Shown here piece after piece: positions 15,413 through 21,785 of a stretch of 31,978 nt of DNA (positions are counted from its first letter, which is position 1; the number at the start of each line of letters is the position of its first letter). Source of the stretch: JBMOPD01 sp049323615 (GTDB lineage: Bacteria > Bacillota > Desulfotomaculia > Desulfotomaculales > Desulfocucumaceae). The DNA is taken from NCBI GenBank assembly GCA_049323615.1, contig JBMOPD010000074.1, forward strand, positions 1 through 31,978. The letters are read 5' to 3'. The translations under genes were made by a program, and so were the position numbers. The notes under the pieces are model-generated. The model made no database searches. It was not told the DNA's origin and was given only the letters and a program-made list of their open reading frames with translations.

Positions 15413-16342
15413 GTGAATACAAGTAACAGTCAGCTTCATCATACGGGAGTGGTCTTCGAAATCCAACGCTGGTCCATAAACGACGGCCCCGGGATCAGAA
15501 CCGCGGTTTTCCTTAAGGGATGTCCTCTCCGCTGCCAGTGGTGCTGCAACCCCGAATCATGGACCAGGACACCGCAACTGGCGGTCTTCGCTGACAAGTG
15601 CACCGAATGCGGCAGGTGTATACCGGCCTGCCCACGGGGAGTCGCCGTACCTGCAGCCAGGGGGGGGATTCCGGACAACAACGCCTGCCTGGCCTGCGGC
15701 CGGTGCGCCGAAGCCTGTATTCCCGGAGCCAGGGAAATCACGGGGAAAACGATGACAGCAGACGAGGTCGTTGAGGTGGTTAAACGGGACAGCGCCTTCT
15801 ATCGCCGGTCGGGAGGCGGTGTCACTTTTTCCGGCGGAGAAGCGTTTTTTCAGCCAAATTTTTTAAGAGAGCTTGTGGAGAGGTGTTGTTGCCTGGGAAT
15901 TCGCTCCGCCGTTGAAACTTCCGGATATTTCCCATGGGAAGAAAATAAAGACATCATCCGGCAAATGGATCTGGTCCTTCTTGATCTGAAACACATGAAC
16001 CCGATGGTCCATCAGTCCGTTACCAGGGTATCCAACCAGAGTATTCTCGAAAATGCCGTCCGCATCGCCAGGGAAGGAATTCCCCTGGCAATCAGGGTCC
16101 CGGTAATCCCGTCCATAAACGATAGTGTTGAGAACATCAGGGCCACTGCCGAGTTTGTCGCCAAAAATTTATCCGGTGCCCTGGGGATTGAGCTGCTGCC
16201 CTACCATGTTTTGGGCAAAGGAAAATACCGTTCCCTGGGCTTGCAGTACCAACTGGAAGGCTTGAGCCCACCCGGCAAAGAAAAAATTGAATCCTTAAAA
16301 CAGGTTGTCGCCGGGGTGGGAGTTCCCATCCTGAATTTTTAA
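15413..16342 (+). CDS. Glycyl-radical-enzyme activating enzyme (radical SAM)
   Basis: This 309-residue radical SAM protein would install the glycyl radical on the enzyme encoded just upstream. The SAM-binding [4Fe-4S] motif is GCPLRCQWC (Cys37, Cys41, Cys44), preceded by WSINDGPGIRTAVFLKG. Two extra ferredoxin-type clusters are inserted (CTECGRCIPACPRG and CLACGRCAEAC), as in activases of the dehydratase and decarboxylase branches rather than PflA of pyruvate formate-lyase. GGVTFSGGEAFFQ is the SAM-contact segment, with Ala-Phe-Phe where most homologues have Pro-Leu. The start is placed at the GTG at 15413, seven bases after AGGAG; the ATG at 15407 would leave only one base of spacing. The gap to the enzyme gene is about 40 bases, so cotranscription is likely. 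Confidence 0.93.
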   Translation: MNTSNSQLHHTGVVFEIQRWSINDGPGIRTAVFLKGCPLRCQWCCNPESWTRTPQLAVFADKCTECGRCIPACPRGVAVPAARGGIPDNNACLACGRCAEACIPGAREITGKTMTADEVVEVVKRDSAFYRRSGGGVTFSGGEAFFQPNFLRELVERCCCLGIRSAVETSGYFPWEENKDIIRQMDLVLLDLKHMNPMVHQSVTRVSNQSILENAVRIAREGIPLAIRVPVIPSINDSVENIRATAEFVAKNLSGALGIELLPYHVLGKGKYRSLGLQYQLEGLSPPGKEKIESLKQVVAGVGVPILNF

Positions 16343-16446
16343 ATCTTTCACCAGGACCCCCTTCCGGGGTGCTGAAGTCAACATTTTCTCAGTCCGGGTA
16401 AAATTATGACAAATTTCTTAATTTATTGAAGCGGGGGAATAATCTC

Positions 16447-16475
16447 TTTTCCGGTAAAAAAAATCATGTTATAAT
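16447..16475 (+). promoter_or_regulatory. livK: Extended -10 promoter ahead of the liv operon
   Basis: TGTTATAAT at 16467-16475 is an extended -10 (TG-n-TATAAT), with a poor -35 (TTTTCC, 16447-16452) 17 bases upstream. Transcription from about 16482 would give a leader of about 260 bases before the livK start. Confidence 0.55.
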
Positions 16476-16489
16476 TTACCCCGTAATGA

Positions 16490-16680
16490 AATAGTGTCCA
16501 AGCCGGCCACTATTAATAAAAATTGTTAAGGAAGGGGGAAAACAACCGCATCCGCTTTTACACGGTTGGCAAGCAATCCGGTGAGCGGCTTCCAGTCAAT
16601 CAGCTGCCCGGTAAAGATCCATAAGGAAGTGGGTCACTGCCAACCCCGCCGAGGAAGCAGGTGGTATGTTGTTTTTTGTC
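16490..16680 (+). promoter_or_regulatory. Structured 5' leader of the liv operon, class unknown
   Basis: This region between the activase and livK has no coding content but dense pairing. AATAGTG (16490-16496) pairs with CACTATT (16508-16514). CAACCG (16543-16548) pairs with CGGTTG (16563-16568). Overlapping that arm, GGTTGGC (16564-16570) pairs with GCCAACC (16639-16645), so the two stems exclude each other. CCGCC (about 16646-16650) can pair with GGTGG (16660-16664) ahead of a T-rich tract (TTGTTTTTTG, 16669-16678), resembling an intrinsic terminator. Mutually exclusive stems before a terminator-like hairpin suggest an attenuator or riboswitch. Only fragments of known leader motifs are present (a GGTGGTA like the T-box core). 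A weak ACCCC/GGGGT hairpin at 16356-16370 may end the preceding operon. Confidence 0.5.
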
Positions 16681-16741
16681 GCAAGATGGTTAATATTGTT
16701 ACCTGTCAAAGATGTCTGAATTGATTTAAGGGGGTAATTTT

Positions 16742-17896
16742 TTGAAAAAGTGGCTTTTGGTAGGTTTGTTTGCTCTGCTGTCCTTAACCCTGGTAACTGC
16801 CGGCTGTTCTTCCGGAGGCGGCGCGGCCAATGAAATCAAGATCGGCGTATCGGCCCCGCTGACCGGAGACATATCGGACATCGGCCAGTCCACCAAAAAC
16901 GCTGCCCTGATGGCGGCAGAGGAAGTAAACAGCGCCGGCGGCCTGAAAGTCGGCGATAAAAAGCTCAAAGTAAACATGATCGTGGGAGACGACGAAAACA
17001 AGCCCGAATCCACAGCCAACCTGTTTCAAAGGTTAATCAACCAGGATAAAGTGGTGGCCATTGTCGGCTCCCAGGCGTCCAAGTGCTCCAACGCCGGAGC
17101 GCCCATTGCCGAGAGCGCCGGGGTGGTGCAGATTACCCCCTGGTCTACCAACCCCAACGTAACCAAGGATAAAAAGTTTGTCTTCCGGGCGGCCTTTATC
17201 GACCCCTTCCAGGGTAAAGTAAACGCCATTTTCGCCAAGAACAACTTAAAAGTCAACACCGCCGCCGTCCTCTACGATGTGGCCAGCGACTACAACAAGG
17301 GCCTGGCCGAAGTGTTCAAGGAGGAGTTTACCAAACTGGGCGGCCAGATAGTGGCCTTTGAAACTTACACCACCGGAGATAAGGACTTTTCAGCCCAACT
17401 GACCCGGATCAAGGCGCAAAGCCCGGACGTGCTCTTCCTCCCCAACTATTACAATGAGGTGCCCCTGCAGATCCAGCAAGCCAAGCGGCTCGGCTACAAC
17501 GGCAAGGTCCTGGGGGGCGACGCCTGGGATTCGCCCAAAATATTTGACCTGGGCGGCAAGGACTTAAACGGCACTTACTTCAGCAACCACTACGCGGCTG
17601 ACGCCGATATTCCCGAGCTGAAAGAATTCCTGAAGAAATACCAGGCTAAATACAACGCGGTTCCGGACGCCGCCGGCGCCTTAACCTACGACGCCTGCCG
17701 GATCATCTTCCAGGCCATTGAGAAGGCCGGCAGCACAGACCGCAAGGCAATCCGCGACGCCGTGGCGGCCACCAAGGGCTTTAAGGGAGTGACCGGAACC
17801 ATTTCCTACGAAGGAAGCGGCGACCCGATCAAGGGCGCGGTGATCCTGGAGATTGCGGACGGCAAGTACAAGTACTCGGCCACCGTCAATCCCTAA
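16742..17896 (+). CDS. livK: Branched-chain amino acid-type ABC transporter substrate-binding lipoprotein
   Basis: The 384-residue periplasmic-binding-protein-like lipoprotein captures the solute for the LivHMGF importer. It has a signal peptide, a lipobox VTAGC with lipidated Cys22, and a Ser/Gly-rich linker, then a Leu/Ile/Val-binding-protein fold: IKIGVSAPLTGDISDIGQST, VVAIVGSQASKCSNAGAPIA and TYDACRIIFQAIEKAG. The start is a TTG at 16742, six bases after AAGGGGG. The ligand may be leucine, isoleucine or valine, but this family also carries other amino acids, urea, amides and aromatic acids. It stands alone after a long structured leader and is separated from livH by a 13-bp hairpin, which fits high expression of the binding protein over the membrane parts. 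Confidence 0.93.
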   Translation: MKKWLLVGLFALLSLTLVTAGCSSGGGAANEIKIGVSAPLTGDISDIGQSTKNAALMAAEEVNSAGGLKVGDKKLKVNMIVGDDENKPESTANLFQRLINQDKVVAIVGSQASKCSNAGAPIAESAGVVQITPWSTNPNVTKDKKFVFRAAFIDPFQGKVNAIFAKNNLKVNTAAVLYDVASDYNKGLAEVFKEEFTKLGGQIVAFETYTTGDKDFSAQLTRIKAQSPDVLFLPNYYNEVPLQIQQAKRLGYNGKVLGGDAWDSPKIFDLGGKDLNGTYFSNHYAADADIPELKEFLKKYQAKYNAVPDAAGALTYDACRIIFQAIEKAGSTDRKAIRDAVAATKGFKGVTGTISYEGSGDPIKGAVILEIADGKYKYSATVNP

Positions 17897-17923
17897 AGAT
17901 ACCAAGATACCTGCCTACTGAAA

Positions 17924-17956
17924 CCAGGGGCCAAAGTTATCCGCTTTGGCCCCTGG
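17924..17956 (+). terminator. Intra-operon hairpin between livK and livH
   Basis: A perfect 13-bp stem, CCAGGGGCCAAAG (17924-17936) with CTTTGGCCCCTGG (17944-17956) over a seven-base loop, has no T-run after it (AAATCATAAAA follows). It is more likely an mRNA-stabilising or partial attenuation hairpin than a full terminator. Confidence 0.7.
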
Positions 17957-17985
17957 AAATCATAAAAACTGGGGGGTCTGACTGC

Positions 17986-18864
17986 TTGAGCTATTTTATA
18001 CAGCAGCTGCTGAACGCCATTCAGCTGGGAGGTATATATGCCCTTATAGCCCTGGGCTACACCATGGTTTACGGCGTTCTGGGGCTGATCAACTTCGCCC
18101 ACGGCGATATCTTCATGGCCGGGGCATTCTTTGGCTTTTTCCTGGCCGTAATTTTTAAGCTTCCCCTGATCCCCACCCTGATCCTGTCCATGCTGCTGGC
18201 GTGCATTCTGGGCATTACCATCGAGCGGGTGGCCTACCGGCCCCTGCGCATGGCGCCCCGCATGTCCCTGATCATCACGGCCCTGGGCGTAAGCCTCTTT
18301 TTGGAGAACTTCACCCGGGCCACCCTGGGCGGTCAGCCCCGCAACTTCCCGTCCCTGCTGACCATACACAATTATGACCTGGGCGGGGTAACGGTAACCA
18401 ACCTGCAGATCCTAATTATCCTGGTATCCCTGTTTTTAATGCTGCTGCTTCGCCATATAGTGCAGCACACCATGGTGGGCAAGGCCATGCGGGCGGTCTC
18501 CGACAACAAGGAGGTCCTGCCGCTTATGGGTATCAGCATAGATACCGTAGTCATGGCCACCTTCGGCATGGGGTCGGCCCTGGCGGCGGCAGGCGGAATA
18601 CTGGTGGGCATGGCCTACCCGGTAATCGACCCGTATATGGGCATCATTGTCGGGTGGAAGGCCTTCATCGCCGCCGTGCTGGGCGGTATAGGACTAATCA
18701 ACGGCGCCCTGGTGGGCGGATTTATCCTCGGCTTTACCGAAATTTTCGTGGCCGCCCTGCTGCCCTCCACTTACCGGGACGGCATCGCCTTTGCGATACT
18801 GATTATCGTCCTCTTAATCAAACCCACCGGTCTTTTGGGCCGGCCGGTAATAAAGAAGGTGTAA
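17986..18864 (+). CDS. livH: Branched-chain amino acid ABC transporter permease LivH
   Basis: The 292-residue multi-spanning inner-membrane permease pairs with LivM to form the channel. It has about eight hydrophobic segments and the LivH signatures GGIYALIALGYTMVYGVLGL and NFAHGDIFMAGAF near the N-terminus, plus GKAMRAVSDNKEVLPLMGI, the coupling-helix region that contacts the ATPases. The start is a TTG at 17986 with GGGGGG about nine bases upstream. It follows livK after the 13-bp hairpin, and livM begins ten bases after its stop. Length is normal (about 285-300). Confidence 0.95.
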   Translation: MSYFIQQLLNAIQLGGIYALIALGYTMVYGVLGLINFAHGDIFMAGAFFGFFLAVIFKLPLIPTLILSMLLACILGITIERVAYRPLRMAPRMSLIITALGVSLFLENFTRATLGGQPRNFPSLLTIHNYDLGGVTVTNLQILIILVSLFLMLLLRHIVQHTMVGKAMRAVSDNKEVLPLMGISIDTVVMATFGMGSALAAAGGILVGMAYPVIDPYMGIIVGWKAFIAAVLGGIGLINGALVGGFILGFTEIFVAALLPSTYRDGIAFAILIIVLLIKPTGLLGRPVIKKV

Positions 18865-18874
18865 GTGAACCCAT

Positions 18875-19825
18875 ATGAAAGACAGAACTAAAAGCTATCT
18901 TTTGTGGGCAATCATCCTGGCCGCCGGAATAATCATCGAGGTACTGGGCCGGCTTGGTATAATCAACGCTTACCTGATACAGGTGATTGAATTAATCGGG
19001 ATCAACATCATGCTGGTGGCCAGCTTAAACCTGATCAACGGGTATTTGGGCGAATTTGCCATCGGCCACGCCGGCTTTATGGCCATGGGAGCCTATATTT
19101 CGGCTATTTTGACGGTTAATCTGCATTTGCCCTTTTTTCTGGCTTTTATAGCCGGCGGCGCCGCGGCGGCGCTGGCTTCCTACCTGATCGGCATACCGGC
19201 CTTTAAAACCTTTGGCGACTACCTGGCCATCATCACGCTGGGCTTTAACATGATCATCGTCAGCATCTTAAATAATCTTGAATACGTCGGCGGACCGCGG
19301 GGGATGGTGGGACTGCCCAAGAGCACCACCTTTTTATGGGTTTTCGGCGCAACCATTATTACCCTGGTGGTTCTGCGCAATCTTGTATACTCAAACTACG
19401 GCCGCCTCTGGATTGCTATCCGGGAAAATTCCATAGCCGCGGAAATGATGGGGGTAAACGTCAATCTTTGTAAACTTAAGGCCTTCGTAGTAGCCGGATT
19501 TTTCGCCGGCCTGGCCGGCGCCCTCTGGGGGCACATGCTGCAGTACATCAACCCCTCCAGCTTTACCTACATCAAGTCTACGGAAATACTGGTCATGCTC
19601 TACCTGGGCGGTATGGGAAGCCTGACCGGGTCGGTGATCGGGGCCACTTTAATGACCGGCCTGTTAGAATCACTGAGGGACCTGGGAGTCTGGCGAATGG
19701 TATTAAGCCCCCTCGTCCTGGTGGTAATTATGCTTACCCGGCCCATAGGCATATTTGGCTACCGGGAAATCCGCGGGGTGGCTCCCCGGGAGGAGGTGCG
19801 CCGCAATGCCACTGCTGCGGGCTGA
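18875..19825 (+). CDS. livM: Branched-chain amino acid ABC transporter permease LivM
   Basis: This 316-residue membrane permease is the partner of LivH. It has about eight to ten hydrophobic segments. LivM signatures are ASLNLINGYLGEFAIGHAGF, GDYLAIITLGFNMIIV, GGPRGMVGLPK and RLWIAIRENSIAAEMMGVNV, the last being the cytoplasmic coupling loop. The ATG at 18875 is ten bases after the livH stop and has only a weak ribosome site, which suggests translational coupling. Its last 20 bases overlap the start of livG. Confidence 0.95.
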   Translation: MKDRTKSYLLWAIILAAGIIIEVLGRLGIINAYLIQVIELIGINIMLVASLNLINGYLGEFAIGHAGFMAMGAYISAILTVNLHLPFFLAFIAGGAAAALASYLIGIPAFKTFGDYLAIITLGFNMIIVSILNNLEYVGGPRGMVGLPKSTTFLWVFGATIITLVVLRNLVYSNYGRLWIAIRENSIAAEMMGVNVNLCKLKAFVVAGFFAGLAGALWGHMLQYINPSSFTYIKSTEILVMLYLGGMGSLTGSVIGATLMTGLLESLRDLGVWRMVLSPLVLVVIMLTRPIGIFGYREIRGVAPREEVRRNATAAG

Positions 19826-20576
19826 GAACGTAACCATGCAGTTTAAAGGCCTGACGGCCGTGCAGGATTTCAACCTGGACCTGAATGAAGGCGAACTGGT
19901 GGGCCTGATCGGCCCCAACGGGGCAGGGAAAACCACCGCTTTCAACTTTCTGACCGGTGTTTATGTGCCCACGGCCGGGAGGGTCTTCTTTCAGGGCCAG
20001 GAAACCACAAAGCTTCCCGCCTGGCAGATTACCCGCCTGGGAATTGCCCGCACCTTTCAAAACATCCGTCTTTTCAATAACATGACGGTACTGGACAACC
20101 TTAAGGTAGCCCTTAACTTCCGGGTGCAGTACGGAATGCTGGGCGCCGTGTTCCGGCATGTCGCTTTTCACCAGGAAGAAAAACGTGTGCTTGAGGAAAG
20201 CATGAAGCTGCTGGAAATTTTCCAACTGGCAGACAAGCGGGACTATCTGGCCAAAAACCTTCCCTACGGGCAGCAACGCCGCCTGGAAATCGCCCGGGCC
20301 ATGGCCACCAAGCCAAGACTCCTGCTGCTGGATGAGCCGGCGGCGGGTATGAACGATAAAGAAAGCGAGGATTTAATGACTCTGATCAGCTGGGTCCGGA
20401 AGGAATTCAAGCTGACCATACTCCTTATTGAACACCATATGCGCGTGGTGATGGGCATTTGCGAGCGGATTAAAGTGCTTGATTTCGGCCACACCATTGC
20501 CGAGGGCACGCCGGAAGAAATACAAAGCAACCCAAAGGTCATCGAAGCCTACCTGGGCGAGGAGGTGGCGGATTAA
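19806..20576 (+). CDS. livG: Branched-chain amino acid ABC transporter ATP-binding protein LivG
   Basis: This 256-residue ABC ATPase is one of the two energy-coupling subunits of the Liv importer. It has Walker A GPNGAGKTT, Q-loop at TFQNIRLF, a degenerate signature YGQQRRLEIARAM, Walker B LLLLDEPAAGM, and the H-loop in LLIEHHM. AGMNDKESEDLM and the long mid-domain insert (FRHVAFHQEEKRVLEES) mark it as LivG rather than LivF. The ATG at 19806 has GGAGG close upstream and overlaps the livM end by 20 bases; an earlier in-frame codon at 19755 lies deep in livM and is rejected. livF follows without a gap. Confidence 0.95.
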   Translation: MPLLRAENVTMQFKGLTAVQDFNLDLNEGELVGLIGPNGAGKTTAFNFLTGVYVPTAGRVFFQGQETTKLPAWQITRLGIARTFQNIRLFNNMTVLDNLKVALNFRVQYGMLGAVFRHVAFHQEEKRVLEESMKLLEIFQLADKRDYLAKNLPYGQQRRLEIARAMATKPRLLLLDEPAAGMNDKESEDLMTLISWVRKEFKLTILLIEHHMRVVMGICERIKVLDFGHTIAEGTPEEIQSNPKVIEAYLGEEVAD

Positions 20577-21287
20577 ATGGCCCTTTTGGAAGTAAAAAAC
20601 CTGGAAGTAACTTACGGGGCCATCGTCGCCCTGAGGGGTGTTTCCTTCACGGTGGAGAAGGGGGAGATCGTCGCTTTAATCGGGGCCAACGGGGCCGGCA
20701 AGTCCACCACCCTGCGCACCATCACCGGGCAGGTGGCGCCCAAAAGCGGCAGCATTACCTATGAAGGCAAGGATCTTTTAAAATACAAGGCCCACCGTGT
20801 TGTTTCCGCCGGTGTAACCCACGTCCCGGAGGGGCGCGGAGTTTTTGGCAACCTCACCGTTATGGAGAACCTGGAACTGGCCACCTGGACCAGGAAAGAC
20901 AAACAGGCAGTAAAAAAAGACTTCGACCGGGTTTTTTCCCTTTTTCCGCGCCTGGCGGAAAGAAAAATCCAGCCGGCGGCCACACTGTCCGGCGGTGAGC
21001 AGCAGATGCTGGCAGTGGCCCGCGCCCTTATGTCCCAGGGCCGGCTGATGCTTCTGGACGAGCCCTCCATGGGCCTCTCACCGATACTGGTTAAGGAGAT
21101 CTTCCGTATCCTGCAGGAAATCAACAATGAAGGCACCACCCTGCTGCTGGTGGAGCAGAATGCCAACATGGCCCTGAAAATCGCCAACCGGGCCTACGTC
21201 CTGGAAACCGGCAGCATCGTCATGGAAGGGCCGGCCGGGGAAATTGCCAATAACCCGAGGGTAAGGGAAGCTTACCTGGGCGGATAA
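20577..21287 (+). CDS. livF: Branched-chain amino acid ABC transporter ATP-binding protein LivF
   Basis: The 236-residue second ABC ATPase of the Liv importer has Walker A GANGAGKSTT, the LivF-type VPEGRGVFGNLTVMENL block after the Q-loop, signature LSGGEQQMLAVARALM, Walker B LMLLDEPSMGLSP and H-loop-region LLVEQNANMAL. The ATG at 20577 follows the livG stop immediately, with GGAGG about 14 bases upstream. It is the last gene of the livKHMGF operon; a repeat and then a strong terminator follow. Length is typical (about 235). Confidence 0.95.
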   Translation: MALLEVKNLEVTYGAIVALRGVSFTVEKGEIVALIGANGAGKSTTLRTITGQVAPKSGSITYEGKDLLKYKAHRVVSAGVTHVPEGRGVFGNLTVMENLELATWTRKDKQAVKKDFDRVFSLFPRLAERKIQPAATLSGGEQQMLAVARALMSQGRLMLLDEPSMGLSPILVKEIFRILQEINNEGTTLLLVEQNANMALKIANRAYVLETGSIVMEGPAGEIANNPRVREAYLGG

Positions 21288-21289
21288 TT

Positions 21290-21326
21290 AGAGATTCGAA
21301 ATTCGAGGTTCGAGGTTCGAATCTCT
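21290..21326. repeat. TTCGA-rich palindromic repeat (REP-like)
   Basis: AGAGATTCGAA (21290-21300) is the exact reverse complement of TTCGAATCTCT (21316-21326). The 15 bases between them continue a tandem pattern of TTCGA units (ATTCGAGG, TTCGAGG). It is non-coding, immediately after livF and before the terminator. The form suggests a dispersed palindromic repeat; copies elsewhere cannot be checked here. Confidence 0.55.
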
Positions 21327-21341
21327 AAAATATTATAACAA

Positions 21342-21376
21342 AACAACCTGCTGTTGTTTTCAGCAGGTTGTTTTTT
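21342..21376 (+). terminator. Rho-independent terminator of the liv operon
   Basis: AACAACCTGCTG (21342-21353) pairs with CAGCAGGTTGTT (21361-21372) over a seven-base loop, with T residues to 21376. It is a canonical intrinsic terminator 55 bases after livF; the A-run on the left may let it act for the convergent sspH-like gene too. Confidence 0.85.
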
Positions 21377-21407
21377 GATGCACTCCTCCAGGCTTTAATA
21401 AAACCGG

Positions 21408-21578
21408 TCATCCCTCAATCAATTCCTGTACCGGGACGGTAAAGGTTTTTTCGCCGGCCGATACACTGGCCGTCAGATTGTGGGGGTTAAGGCTTTCAAT
21501 CCATACCGGTTCCCCCCTGTGCAGCACCTCTATTGTTTGCTCCGATCTTAGAATTTGCTGGGCTCTTTCGTAGTCCAA
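21408..21578 (-). CDS. sspH: Small acid-soluble spore protein, H type
   Basis: This 56-residue protein is read from a TTG at 21578 to a TGA at 21408-21410. It begins MDYERAQQILRSEQTIEVLH, continues with GEPVWIESLN and ends FTVPVQELIEG, matching the H-type SASP family (SspH: an ERAxEIL start, an EVxxxGxPVWI core and a VPVxELVE end). GAGGAGG about eight bases upstream gives strong support for the TTG start. In Bacillus the protein is a minor DNA-associated spore-core component expressed from the forespore sigma-G program. It lies alone, convergent with the liv operon and divergent from asnB. I saw no clear sigma-G promoter. Confidence 0.88.
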   Translation of the reverse strand: MDYERAQQILRSEQTIEVLHRGEPVWIESLNPHNLTASVSAGEKTFTVPVQELIEG

Positions 21579-21785
21579 GGCCCGCCCTCCTCCTCATTTT
21601 GTTTCAGTCTTATTTTCCCACGGTAATTGAAAGTAAATACAGCGGTTCGGCCAAGCTCATTTTACCGTCCTCCCGCATAGTGTGTTAACCAGGAAAAATG
21701 CCTGGGACAACGGGGTCCCGGAAAAAGACAAAGGCGTCCAGCATAATTTCCGGCCACATTTACTGTTAAGGAGGTTTTGATCCGG

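Noticed and set aside
16564..16645. Possible tRNA: a 7-bp outer stem (GGTTGGC/GCCAACC) enclosing a tRNA-sized segment.
   Set aside because: No D-arm, anticodon arm or T-loop (TTCGAAT-like) can be built inside, and the tRNA-Sec-like fragment GGTGAG is not backed by stems.
16570..16665. Cobalamin or molybdenum-cofactor riboswitch, from fragments such as AATCCGGTGAG and GTCACTGCC.
   Set aside because: The fragments are not in the full conserved order with their pairing partners, and the transporter downstream does not fit a cobalamin or molybdate role.
16655..16680. T-box riboswitch, from the GGTGGTA core followed by a T-rich tract.
   Set aside because: The conserved continuation ACCGCG is absent, no Stem I specifier features are visible, and only about 8 of 14 consensus bases agree.
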